In this document: in pieces, positions 54,531 through 62,962 of the stretch | Layout: every line of letters begins with the position of its first letter | Numbering within the stretch: position 1 is the first letter of the stretch | Assembly (NCBI GenBank): GCA_017306865.1 | Contig: JAFKHH010000013.1 | Span: 558,001 to 622,000 of the forward strand | Reading direction: 5' to 3' | DNA from: Filimonas sp. | Lineage (GTDB): Bacteria; Bacteroidota; Bacteroidia; Chitinophagales; Chitinophagaceae | DNA length: 64,000 nucleotides | Position numbers and translations under genes: made by a program | Notes under the pieces: model-generated | The model's input: the letters and a program-made list of their open reading frames with translations, nothing else | What the model was told of the DNA's origin: nothing | Database searches by the model: none

Positions 54531-54895
54531 TTGCTACAAACCCGCGCTATCGTGGTGCTTTGCACTAAGGAAAGTCTGGACAGCGTAGGGCAGCTCACCG
54601 GTGAACAGCCGGCTTCCGCTTGCGGAAAGAGAAAGTGCCACAGAAAATTACCGTCTCTACAGCAATGTAGAGGTAAGGGTGAAAACGTGAGGTAAGAGCT
54701 CACGGTAGTACAGGGTAACCTGTATTACGGGTAAACCTTGGGCGCTGTAATGCCATGTATAGGTGCGTTAGAGGGCGGCTCGTCCGAGTCTTGCAAAAGC
54801 GCGTACCAGGGTAGGCAGCAACAGGTAAACAGTAATGTTTATCGCAGATAAATGATAGTGTAGAAACAGAATCCGGCTTACGAGGTTTGTAGCAA
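54531..54895 (+). ncRNA. rnpB: RNase P RNA, bacterial class A
   Basis: The 365-nt RNA that removes 5' leaders from pre-tRNAs. The ends TTGCTACAAACC (54531-54542) and 54884-54895 pair perfectly to form P1. The conserved core GGAAAGTCTGGACAGC follows near 54569, GAGGTAAGAGCTCACGG near 54690, GGTAAACCTTG near 54730, and ACAGAATCCGGCTTACGAG near 54866. A T-rich stretch after 54896 may be the terminator. The strong TATCTTTG box just upstream gives the RNA its own promoter. Confidence 0.95.
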
Positions 54896-54906
54896 CTTTT
54901 TAGAAT

Positions 54907-55120
54907 TGGAGATTTGAGGCTCACCGCAGAGGCGGGGAGAGCGGGGAGTAAACGCGGAGATTTTTCTTTGTGTTACTTTGGGCCTTTGAGTCTTCGTGGC
55001 AATTCTTCACGTCTCACGACTGCCGATTCACGATCCCTCACCACTCACTCTTGTCGCAAAAACCTTGAATCAGAGGAAAGCTATTCACGTCTCACGATTG
55101 CCGATTCACGATCCCCCTTC
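54907..55120. repeat. GGCGGGGAG and TTCACGA arrays after rnpB
   Basis: The gap 54896-55216 has no gene. It holds an ACCGCAGAGGCGGGG-type array, a CTTTGGGCC/CTTCGTGG array (about 54963-55000) and two nearly identical TTCACGA-type 7-nt arrays (about 55004-55036 and 55083-55115), the second apparently a duplicate of the first. Confidence 0.65.
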
Positions 55121-55216
55121 ACAACTATATGCCAGCACAATTGTTACACCAGCAGGAACACTTATTGTTTTGGAGATAAAGAAGTAATACAAACCTGTTA
55201 ACTTAATACAGCTATT

Positions 55217-55783
55217 ATGGATAAACAGATCACAATTGCCGCTATGTCCGGCAGTCTTCGTAAAGGCTCTTACAACACCATGCTACTGCATGCTTTGCCG
55301 GCGTTGCTTCCTGATGGCATGTCACTGGAGATGACAAGTATTGCAGATCTGCCATTGTATAATGCAGATCTGGATACACCCGCAGTTGCAAAACGTCCCG
55401 AAGCTGTGCAGGCATTCAGGGATGTATTGACAAAAACGGATGCAGTATTATTTGTTTCTCCTGAATATAATTATTCCATTCCCGGAGGGCTAAAAAATGC
55501 CATAGATTGGGCATCGCGCGGGGAAGATTCTCCTCTTTTACACAAACCTGTTTCATTAATGGGCGTTACGCCCTACATGTGGGGAACAGTGCGTATGCAA
55601 TTGGCTTTTCATCCCGTATTCCAATTCCTCAATATGAAACCTGTGTATAAACCGGAAATATTAATTGCGCAGGCGCAAAGTAAGTTCGATGAAAATGGCA
55701 AGCTTACAGATGCTGCAACAATAGATATTGTGAAAAGACATTTGCAGGTCTTTAAAGACTTAATTATTAAACAAAACAAATAA
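55217..55783 (+). CDS. NAD(P)H-dependent FMN reductase
   Basis: This 188-residue flavodoxin-like enzyme has the FMN phosphate loop GSLRKGSYNTMLL (about residues 11-23) and SPEYNYSIPGGLKNAIDWASR (about 79-99), the signature of the NADPH-dependent FMN reductase group (YieF/ChrR, quinone and chromate reductases). It is cytoplasmic and reduces quinones, azo dyes or metals while protecting against oxidative stress. The exact substrate is not predictable. Confidence 0.9.
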   Translation: MDKQITIAAMSGSLRKGSYNTMLLHALPALLPDGMSLEMTSIADLPLYNADLDTPAVAKRPEAVQAFRDVLTKTDAVLFVSPEYNYSIPGGLKNAIDWASRGEDSPLLHKPVSLMGVTPYMWGTVRMQLAFHPVFQFLNMKPVYKPEILIAQAQSKFDENGKLTDAATIDIVKRHLQVFKDLIIKQNK

Positions 55784-55804
55784 ATAAGATCATTAATTAC
55801 TTTG

Positions 55805-55928
55805 CGTACTCTTACATGACGTATCGCAAAGTTCGCGGAGGATATGCAAAGGACACAGAGGAAAATGCACGTAGAAAACAAACAACACAAGTGATATCGC
55901 AGAAAATCTCAAATCTCAAATTGAAAAA
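55805..55928. repeat. CGCAAAG array and ATTTRAR units
   Basis: A 10-nt CGCAAAG/CACAGAG array (about 55826-55865) and inverse ATTTRAR units (about 55905-55925) fill the gap between the flavin reductase and amine oxidase genes. Confidence 0.6.
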
Positions 55929-55932
55929 ATAA

Positions 55933-57219
55933 GTGGCTACGCAAAAGATTATCATTATAGGGGCCGGAGCAGCAGGTTTGATTGCTGCAAAGGAATTATC
56001 CGCATCGGGATACAATGTGATTGTGCTGGAAGCCGCACAACGTGCAGGCGGGCGTATGCTTACATACGAAGCGGAGGGCTTTAGTATGCCCATAGAAGCA
56101 GGTGCAGAATTTATTCACGGTAACCTGCCGCTTACCCTTGCACTGGCAAAGCTGGGCAATATCCGCGTAGTTAAGATCGGTGGGGCCATGTATCGTGCAG
56201 AGAAAGGGCGATTAGTAAAGAGTGAGGAAATGATCGAAGGTTGGGACGAGTTGATAGAGAAAATGGGAGAGGAGACAAATGATCTTACACTGGCAACGTT
56301 TTTAAATCTCTATTATAGCGATCCGCAATACGGCGAATTGCGTGCGCGTGTTAAATCTTTTGCGGAAGGGTTTGATCTTGCCGACATAGAAAAAGTAAGT
56401 ATTAAAGCCTTGTATGAAGAATGGAGCCATGAGGAAATGGAGGAGCAATATAGGATACAGGGCGGTTATCAAAAACTGGCGCAGTATCTGCAACGCGAAG
56501 CTGAACGGAATGGATGTGCTTTTGTATTTTCCAGCGCAGTAGCGCATGTAGAATGGAAACAACAACAAGTATCCGTATCTGTGAGAGATGGCAAAACATA
56601 TACGGCAGATAAATTACTCTTCGCTGCACCTATTAGCATTTTACAATGTTTCGATACTGCTGCATCAGTCACCTTCAAGCCCGCTATTGATGATTATTTA
56701 CAAGCAGCAAAGCAGATAGGATTTGGTACAGTTATAAAATCGATCATAGAATTTAAAGATGCCTTCTGGTACAAACAGGCCGATGATGTGGAGTTCATTT
56801 TAAGCAATGAAGCAATACCTGTGTGGTGGACGCAACACCCGGACAAAACACCCTTGCTTACCGGGTGGATGGGCGGAAAGCATGCGTTTACATTCAGTGA
56901 GCAAACAGATGAAGAACTACATCAACTCGCCATGCAATCTTTGTCCGGCATCTTTCATATACCGGTAGAGGAGCTGGTTAAAAAAGTAAAAGCATGGAAG
57001 ATCTACAATTGGCGAAATAAAGAATATGTACATGGCGCATATACCTATGCCTACCCCGGGTCTGACGCTGCTATAGACCTGCTACGTACACCTATTGACC
57101 ATACACTCTATTTTGCTGGAGAGGCATTGTATAAAGGTGAATTTCCCGCAACAGTAGAGGCCGCGCTAGTCAGTGGAAAAGAAGTGGCAGAGAAGATGAT
57201 GAACAGGGAAGGTGTTTAA
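55933..57219 (+). CDS. FAD-dependent amine oxidase
   Basis: This 428-residue flavoprotein starts at GTG (55933) with ATQKIIIIGAGAAGLIAAKEL, the dinucleotide-binding GxGxxG motif. RAGGRMLTYE and EAGAEFIHG follow, as in monoamine-oxidase-like enzymes. The C-terminal part has PGSDAAIDLLRTPIDHTLYFAGEALYKGEFPATVEAAL, the second FAD-binding signature. Substrates in this group include monoamines, polyamines and carotenoid-like compounds. GTG is used because no in-frame ATG lies before the FAD motif. Confidence 0.88.
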   Translation: MATQKIIIIGAGAAGLIAAKELSASGYNVIVLEAAQRAGGRMLTYEAEGFSMPIEAGAEFIHGNLPLTLALAKLGNIRVVKIGGAMYRAEKGRLVKSEEMIEGWDELIEKMGEETNDLTLATFLNLYYSDPQYGELRARVKSFAEGFDLADIEKVSIKALYEEWSHEEMEEQYRIQGGYQKLAQYLQREAERNGCAFVFSSAVAHVEWKQQQVSVSVRDGKTYTADKLLFAAPISILQCFDTAASVTFKPAIDDYLQAAKQIGFGTVIKSIIEFKDAFWYKQADDVEFILSNEAIPVWWTQHPDKTPLLTGWMGGKHAFTFSEQTDEELHQLAMQSLSGIFHIPVEELVKKVKAWKIYNWRNKEYVHGAYTYAYPGSDAAIDLLRTPIDHTLYFAGEALYKGEFPATVEAALVSGKEVAEKMMNREGV

Positions 57220-57331
57220 TTGTTTAATGGCTGCATTGTTGAATGGTTATATATGCAGGAGTCGTTATAACAATTTAGCCATTAAACAATTCAACAATGC
57301 AGCCATTCAACAATATAACCATACAACAATT
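57216..57331. repeat. 8-nt-unit hairpin A5 between convergent genes
   Basis: NNATKGYT units (TAATTGTT, TAATGGCT and others) run from the amine oxidase stop codon to about 57255 and return inverted from 57269 to 57331. The segment at about 57227-57245 has a perfect 18-bp inverted match. Confidence 0.8.
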
Positions 57332-57332
57332 C

Positions 57333-58217
57333 TTATTTACACCGCTCCATCATCTTCAAGATCTCTCCTGTAATCTTGCTTCTTTCTGAGAAAGCGATCA
57401 GGTGGCCTTTCTCTGGTATAAATTGAATGTCCAGCGATGTGGCATTTACAAGATGTTTTTTGGCAAAGTCAGCATTCGTTGTATATACCAATCCATCTTT
57501 TGCACCTTGCAGGTAAGTGACGGGCACACGTATATTACCCCATAGCGGAAGCATCTTTTCCAGTTCCTCCCTATGATGTATTTTTTCGGCATTTGCCGAG
57601 CGGAACATGCGCGGAATAAACCATTTGAACAGGGGACTTTCTATAATATACGTAAACCAGAAAATGCGTTCTTCACCCGGTGCAATGGCGGGCGCAACCA
57701 ACACCAGCCCGTCTACCAGGTCGGGGCGTTCCATAGCTACGCGGCATGCAATAGCTGTACCATAAGAGGCGGCAGTAATAATAACCGGGTGATGTTTTTT
57801 GTTCAGGCTATCCAGTACAGGAATAATAGAAAGCGCCTGCTGATGAATATCCGGCTGCGGGTGCCCAAAGTCATTATAGCCATAGCCAATGCGGTCAATA
57901 CTGTATAACGTAGCGTGATGGTACAAGCTGGTATCTGCTAAGTAATTTTTCCAATAGCTGGCAGAGCTGGGCGCCCCATGTATAAACAAGACCGTAGCCG
58001 AAGTATCATTCCCCACCTTCACGCAACGCATTTGCTTATTGCCCGAAGGGTAATAGATTATTTCATGCGGCGTATTGTGTTCTGTGAAGAATTGATTCAT
58101 CTCCTTGTCATCCATCCTGAACTGTACAAACCGGTCTATCAGGAATAACAATAGTACCAGTAAAACAAATGCAATAACTACAATCCGTATGCTGATGCGA
58201 AGTATTCTTTTAGCCAT
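57333..58217 (-). CDS. Membrane-anchored alpha/beta hydrolase
   Basis: This 294-residue protein has an N-terminal membrane helix (about 10-30) and a periplasmic alpha/beta-hydrolase domain. VLFIHGAPSSASYW (about 72-85) forms the oxyanion loop. The nucleophile elbow is TAASYGTAI (Ser near 147; the first elbow Gly is Ala). DLVDGLVLVAPA follows, the acid is likely in GAKDGLVY, and the His is in PEKGHLIAF near 273. The substrate is unknown; an ester or lactone is likely. Confidence 0.87.
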   Translation of the reverse strand: MAKRILRISIRIVVIAFVLLVLLLFLIDRFVQFRMDDKEMNQFFTEHNTPHEIIYYPSGNKQMRCVKVGNDTSATVLFIHGAPSSASYWKNYLADTSLYHHATLYSIDRIGYGYNDFGHPQPDIHQQALSIIPVLDSLNKKHHPVIITAASYGTAIACRVAMERPDLVDGLVLVAPAIAPGEERIFWFTYIIESPLFKWFIPRMFRSANAEKIHHREELEKMLPLWGNIRVPVTYLQGAKDGLVYTTNADFAKKHLVNATSLDIQFIPEKGHLIAFSERSKITGEILKMMERCK

Positions 58218-58254
58218 GACTTCAAATTAATAAAGATGCCTGAATAGGTAGATT

Positions 58255-58355
58255 GTAGTATTGTTAAATTGTTGCATGGTTATATTGTTTAATTGTTATA
58301 ACGACCTCAGCATATATAACCATTCAACAATGCAGCCATTAGACCATGCAAACGT
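58255..58355. repeat. 8-nt-unit hairpin A6
   Basis: NNATKGYT units (GTATTGTT, AAATTGTT and others) run forward to about 58303 and return inverted from about 58311 to 58355. It lies in the divergent gap before prfB and shares several units with the copy at 57216-57331. Confidence 0.75.
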
Positions 58356-58386
58356 TAAGCGATGCTTATCCAGCCGCTAAACTCCT

Positions 58387-58394
58387 TATCTTTG
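58387..58394 (+). promoter_or_regulatory. TAnnTTTG promoter box of prfB
   Basis: TATCTTTG matches the Bacteroidota -7 consensus and lies 7 bp before the start codon, so the leader would be very short. Confidence 0.65.
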
Positions 58395-58401
58395 CCGCCT
58401 T

Positions 58402-59494
58402 ATGACACAGGAACAGATAAAATATATGAGGGACCGCGTTAGCGTCCTGAGGAGGTTTCTTTGACGTCGATAATCGTACACAGAAAGTAGATAACGACCG
58501 ACAACTCTCACTTTCGCCGGGCTTTTGGGATGACAATAAGCGTGCAACGGCAATTATGAAAGAAATAAAGGTAAATGAATACTGGCTGAAACTCTACAAA
58601 CAAGTAGAGACGGCAGTGGAAGATTTTGCTGTATTGTTCGACTTCTGGAAAGGTGGTGACGCCTCCGAAGATGAAACAAAGGTTTCGTATGAGCAGGCAT
58701 TGAAAGAAATAGAAGATGCTGAGTTCAAAAGCACACTTAACCAGCCGGAAGATGAATTACCCGCCGTATTACAGATCAACCCGGGTGCCGGTGGCACAGA
58801 AAGCCAGGACTGGGCTGAAATGCTATTGCGCATGTATCGCATGTATGGTGAAAAGCAGGGCTGGAAAGTTACTGAGCTGGATTACCAGGAAGGTGATGGT
58901 GCCGGTATTAAAAGCGCAACACTGCAGTTTGATGGTGCATTTGCGTATGGCTTTTTAAAAGCGGAAAGCGGCGTACATCGCCTCGTGCGTATTTCACCGT
59001 TTGATAGTAACGCCCGCAGGCATACATCCTTCGCTTCTGTATTTGCCTATCCGCTGATAGATGATAGTATAGAGATAGAAGTAAACCCTGCCGATCTGGA
59101 ATGGGAATTTTACCGAAGCGGTGGTAAAGGTGGACAGAACGTAAACAAGGTAGAAACCGCCGTACGTTTGAAGCACATTCCAAGCGGTATTATCGTAGAG
59201 TGCCAGCAATCGCGTACACAAGGGGAGAACCGTGAAATGGCGTTGAAAATGTTGCGCAGCCGCTTATACGAAGAAGAACTGAAACGCAGGGAAGCAGCGA
59301 AGAATGCAAGCAATGCTAATAAGAAAAAGATAGAGTGGGGCAGCCAGATCAGGAGCTATGTGTTCCATCCGTATAAGATGATCAAAGATCACCGTACCGA
59401 CTATGAAGTGGGGAACGTACAACCGGTGATGGATGGTGAACTGGATGGCTTTGTAAAAGCATACCTGATGATGGCAAAGGAAGAAGAAGCGTAA
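58402..59494 (+). CDS. prfB: Peptide chain release factor 2, with programmed +1 frameshift
   Basis: The gene reads join(58402..58461, 58463..59494), giving 363 residues. The first 20 codons end at CTT and the in-frame TGA at 58462-58464; shifting +1 resumes at GAC. The site AGGAGGTTTCTTTGAC has the SD-like AGGAGG three bases before CTT, as in other prfB genes, and lets RF2 levels regulate themselves at UGA. The rest has the RF2 tripeptide SPF ([15 protein letters not shown]) and the catalytic GGQ in [17 protein letters not shown] frame that starts at 58556 would lose the N-terminal domain and is not the real start. Confidence 0.95.
58450..58466 (+). promoter_or_regulatory. prfB frameshift site
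   Basis: An AGGAGG stretch pairs with the 16S anti-SD and stalls the ribosome at CTT TGA, which causes the +1 slip when RF2 is scarce. Confidence 0.92.
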
Positions 59495-59528
59495 ACTGTT
59501 ACATTGAAGAATGGATACATTTTTTTCT

Positions 59529-59561
59529 AAACCTATAAGGTCTTTAAGACCTTATAGGTTT
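59529..59561. terminator. GGTCTT palindrome D5, probable prfB terminator
   Basis: The arm AAACCTATAAGGTCTT (59529-59544) pairs perfectly with 59546-59561 around one base, and a T run follows. It lies 35 bp after the prfB stop codon. The stem carries the TATAAG variant with both strands changed relative to the GACAG copies. Confidence 0.88.
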
Positions 59562-59634
59562 TTTTATTGTCCCTACTGAAGAATATGAATGGGGCTTTTG
59601 TTGCGTCGCACACTTGTGCTGTAGATTATTAATT

Positions 59635-59735
59635 GAACTTTCTTTGCGTGCTCTGCGTATCCTTTGCGTACTTTGCGATACTTCGCACCTTTGCGAGAAA
59701 ACTGGGCCACAAAGACAAGAAGGCACGAAGAAACA
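59635..59735. repeat. CTTTGCG array and CACAAAG array
   Basis: CTTTGCG units of 9-10 nt (about 59640-59700) are followed by a CACAAAGAC-type array to about 59735, just before the end of the minus-strand terpenoid gene. Confidence 0.65.
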
Positions 59736-59742
59736 CTAAGGT

Positions 59743-60732
59743 TTAAATCTGCGCATACTTATACGTAAAACGTAACCACTTTACCAAATTCCCCGGCTTC
59801 TCCATATCTACGATCAGTGCCTTACGTGGTAGTGTTTTAAAATCCGGCAGTTGCATAGCATCACCTTGCAACTGTTTCAGTTGATCCAAGGCGATCAAGC
59901 CAAACGAATAAATGCCTGCCATTGCTAATGCAAACACTTCCTTCTCTTTTTGTGGATGCGGCATTGCGGTAATAGCGGCACGCATAGCAGTGATCCTTGT
60001 ATGAAAGAACTGTTCGAATGTATAAGCATTCGTCATACGGTCAGGCAATGTATCAATATCATCCTGCAAGTCCTTGTAAATGTCAAACAAGTCATTTGTC
60101 AGTTGAATGATCGTACCAATTGTGTACCAGCAATCCTCCTCTGCTGCGCCTGCGTCAAGGTCAAGATAGTGGCGGCAAAGCAAGACAGAGAACCCGCCTT
60201 TATAAAAAGTGATCTGTTCAATCATCTCATCCGGCAATTGCGATTGGTGTTGCTTCTTGGATTCTATCTGTGCCTTGTACAGCAGATGTGTAATACGCCC
60301 GTATGCCTCTTTATCTTTTACAAAGTCCTTCAGTAATAAATGGGATTGCAGGAAAGCCTTTTCGTCAAATGTGGTAGCCTTATATTGATCCGGGTTAAAA
60401 GAGATGCTTAACAGTTGTTCCTCTGTAATGATCTCATGGTCGGTAAAATCGTCGAACAGTGAACTGCAAATGAAATAATGGATCAGCCTTTCTTTTTCAG
60501 CGTTTGTAGTATAGCGGCCATGCAAGCGCGCAAAAGCATCACAGATCATCGGGTTGTAGATACCATAGCTCACAGCGATTTTCCGGCGTGTAGCAGGCTG
60601 GAAAGTGCCGCCTAGCTGCTGTTCTACTGCTGCAATCAGTTCATAGGCCCTTTTCGTCTCCTGTTTACGGGAGCGAATTATGTATGTCGCCAGAGAAAGC
60701 ACCGTTTTCGAAAACCGGAAGAAATATGACAT
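59743..60732 (-). CDS. Class I isoprenoid/terpene-synthase-like protein
   Basis: This 329-residue, mostly helical protein lacks close similarity to squalene or phytoene synthases as far as I can see. It has the two metal-binding signatures of class I terpenoid synthases in the right order and spacing: DDFTDHE (Asp94, Asp95, Asp98), a DDxxD-type motif, and NDLFDIYKD (Asn213 to Asp221), close to the NSE/DTE motif. They lie about 119 residues apart, on helices flanked by aromatic residues. This fits a class I terpene cyclase or prenyl transferase of unknown product. A 5' fragment of the gene sits near 46 kb. It stands alone between repeat arrays. Confidence 0.75.
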   Translation of the reverse strand: MSYFFRFSKTVLSLATYIIRSRKQETKRAYELIAAVEQQLGGTFQPATRRKIAVSYGIYNPMICDAFARLHGRYTTNAEKERLIHYFICSSLFDDFTDHEIITEEQLLSISFNPDQYKATTFDEKAFLQSHLLLKDFVKDKEAYGRITHLLYKAQIESKKQHQSQLPDEMIEQITFYKGGFSVLLCRHYLDLDAGAAEEDCWYTIGTIIQLTNDLFDIYKDLQDDIDTLPDRMTNAYTFEQFFHTRITAMRAAITAMPHPQKEKEVFALAMAGIYSFGLIALDQLKQLQGDAMQLPDFKTLPRKALIVDMEKPGNLVKWLRFTYKYAQI

Positions 60733-61060
60733 GGGGCAAATGTAAAGAATTTGAAATTTGAGATTTTAGATTTGAAATGGGCCTCTGCGTCCTTTGCGAT
60801 ACTTGGCGCCTTTGCGTGAAATTTATTTGCCACAGAAGCCAAAGATGAACAATGTCCGGGACGATGAACGAAATGCGACGCAACGAAGCTCAACCAGGGA
60901 ACAAAAGCTCGTATCATTCAAAATCTTAATTCGACATTCCTTGCCCTAGTTCGATTTGAGAATTTAAATTTGAAATGGGCCTCCGCGCCCTCCGCGTACC
61001 CTCTGTGTTCTCTGCGTTACATATATCGCAAAGACCGCAAAGGATACGCAAAGAACGTGG
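60733..61060. repeat. Repeat-filled gap upstream of the terpenoid gene
   Basis: ATTTRAR units (60749-60778), CTTTGCG units (about 60782-60822), a GCGACGCAACG segment (about 60870), ATTTRAR again (about 60953-60977), and CTCTGCG and CGCAAAG units (about 60978-61060). Copies of an AATTCGACATTCCTTG motif lie near 60930 and 61100. No gene is seen between 60733 and 61207. Confidence 0.65.
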
Positions 61061-61183
61061 AGGGCTTTAGACACCATTCACGTATCATTCAAAATCGTAA
61101 TTCGACATTCCTTGTTCCTTGCTCAATATTCAATCCCCCCATGGCCCAAAACAAACAATTAGTAGTAAAAACACAGAATTACG

Positions 61184-61191
61184 TAGGTTTG
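61184..61191 (+). promoter_or_regulatory. TAnnTTTG promoter box of pruA
   Basis: TAGGTTTG matches the Bacteroidota -7 consensus, 16 bp before the start codon. Confidence 0.6.
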
Positions 61192-61207
61192 CGTAAAATT
61201 TTTCCTC

Positions 61208-62839
61208 ATGAATCTTGGATATTTTAATTACCCGATGCCTGCAAATGAACCGGTATTATCATACGCGCCGGGCTCTGCAGAAAGGGCGGCACTGAAAAAG
61301 GCCTTGACAGAATTGAAGAAGAAGGCGATAGAAGTGCCTATGTATATAGGTGGAAAGGCCATAAAGACTGGTAGTAAAGTAGCAATTAATCCGCCGCACG
61401 AGCGTAGCCATGTGCTGGGTTATTTCCATGCTGGTGAAGAAAAACACGTAAAACAGGCAATAGACGCGGCACTGAAAGCAAAAGAGGACTGGGCTAATAT
61501 GCCTTGGGAAGACAGGGCGCACATCTTCCTAAAAGCGGCTGACCTGATCGCAACGAAATACCGTCCTTACATGAACGGAACTACTATGCTTGGCCAGAGC
61601 AAGAATGCTTACCAGGCAGAGATCGACAGCGCTTGCGAATTGATCGATTTTCTGCGATTCAACGTACACTTTTTAAGCGATATATATAAACAACAACCTA
61701 ACTCAGCGCCAGGCATGCACAACCGCATGGAGTGGAGGCCGCTGGAAGGGTTTGTATTGGCTGTAACACCATTCAACTTTACAGCGATAGGCGGCAACCT
61801 GCCTACATCTGCTGCTATGTGTGGCAACGTGGTGGTATGGAAACCGGCTAATACACAGATCTATTCTGCGCAAATGTTTATGCGCATACTGAAAGAAGCA
61901 GGCTTGCCTGATGGTGTGATCAACCTGATCTATGTAGATGGTCCTACTATTGGTAAAGTATGCTTTAGCCACCCTGACTTTGCAGGCGTTCACTTTACAG
62001 GTTCTACAGGCGTGTTCAACAACATGTGGAAGACAATAGGTGAGAACATTCCTAAATACAAAACGTACCCTCGCATAGTAGGCGAGACTGGTGGTAAAGA
62101 CTTTGTACTGATCCACAAAAGTGCAGATGCAGATGTAGCTGCAACAGCACTGGCCCGTGGTGCTTTCGAGTTCCAGGGACAGAAATGTTCTGCTGCATCA
62201 AGAGCATACCTGCCTAGCAACATTGCTGCTGCTATCAAAGACAAACTGGTAAAACAAGTGAAGTCTATGAAGATGGGTACAGTAGAAGATTTCAGCAATT
62301 TCGTTAACGCGGTGATCGATGAAAAGAGCTTTAATAACATAGCTAAATACATTGACAACGCGAAGAAAGATAAGAAAGCAACCATCCTTGTAGGTGGTAA
62401 CTATAGCAAGAAAGAAGGCTTCTTTATAGAACCTACGGTGATAGAGGTAAAAGATCCTAAAGCAGTAACAATGTGCGAAGAGATCTTCGGACCAGTACTG
62501 ACGATCTACACATATGATGCAGAAAAATTCGAGCAGGCAATGGAGCTGGTTGATACTACATCTCCTTACGCGTTGACAGGTTCTATCCTGGCACAGGACA
62601 GAGATGCGATTGTATTGGCTACATCAAGATTGCGTAACGCTGCAGGTAACTTCTACATCAATGATAAGCCAACAGGCGCTGTAGTAGGCCAGCAACCATT
62701 TGGCGGCGCACGCGCAAGTGGTACAAATGATAAAGCCGGTAGCATGCTGAACCTGTATCGCTGGTTGAGCGCAAGAACAATCAAAGAAACGTTTAACCCA
62801 CCAACAGATTACGGTTACCCGTTTTTGAATGAGGCATAA
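61208..62839 (+). CDS. pruA: L-glutamate gamma-semialdehyde (P5C) dehydrogenase
   Basis: This 543-residue aldehyde dehydrogenase oxidises glutamate semialdehyde to glutamate in proline catabolism. ALDH signatures are present: TPFNFTAIGGNLPTSAAMCGN, the Glu general base in VGETGGKDFVLIH (about 298) and the nucleophile Cys in GAFEFQGQKCSAASRAY (about 332). PTVIEVKD and EEIFGPVLTIY follow. The length and the FQGQKCSA pattern mark the stand-alone Bacteroidota/eukaryote-type P5CDH, not fused to proline dehydrogenase. No putA/prodh gene is next to it. Confidence 0.93.
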   Translation: MNLGYFNYPMPANEPVLSYAPGSAERAALKKALTELKKKAIEVPMYIGGKAIKTGSKVAINPPHERSHVLGYFHAGEEKHVKQAIDAALKAKEDWANMPWEDRAHIFLKAADLIATKYRPYMNGTTMLGQSKNAYQAEIDSACELIDFLRFNVHFLSDIYKQQPNSAPGMHNRMEWRPLEGFVLAVTPFNFTAIGGNLPTSAAMCGNVVVWKPANTQIYSAQMFMRILKEAGLPDGVINLIYVDGPTIGKVCFSHPDFAGVHFTGSTGVFNNMWKTIGENIPKYKTYPRIVGETGGKDFVLIHKSADADVAATALARGAFEFQGQKCSAASRAYLPSNIAAAIKDKLVKQVKSMKMGTVEDFSNFVNAVIDEKSFNNIAKYIDNAKKDKKATILVGGNYSKKEGFFIEPTVIEVKDPKAVTMCEEIFGPVLTIYTYDAEKFEQAMELVDTTSPYALTGSILAQDRDAIVLATSRLRNAAGNFYINDKPTGAVVGQQPFGGARASGTNDKAGSMLNLYRWLSARTIKETFNPPTDYGYPFLNEA

Positions 62840-62866
62840 TTAGAACGTATCCATTAATAGACGTAT

Positions 62867-62961
62867 GGTATAATGGTTATATTGTTGCATGGTTGCATTG
62901 TTGAATACGACAAGCATGAAGACCTGAACAATATAACCATTTATCAATTTAACAATTGAAC
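62867..62961. repeat. 8-nt-unit hairpin A7
   Basis: Units TAATGGTT, ATATTGTT and others run forward to about 62910 and return inverted from about 62927 to 62961. It ends directly before the start of the next gene, so its inverted arm may form part of the leader. Confidence 0.78.
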
Positions 62962-62962
62962 G

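Noticed and set aside
54428-54703. Minus-strand frame with the pattern of a hydrophobic peptide
   Set aside because: The translated part is the 8-nt repeat array and antisense rnpB.
58556-59494. Short release factor starting at 58556
   Set aside because: The upstream prfB start, frameshift site and in-phase remainder explain the full-length protein.
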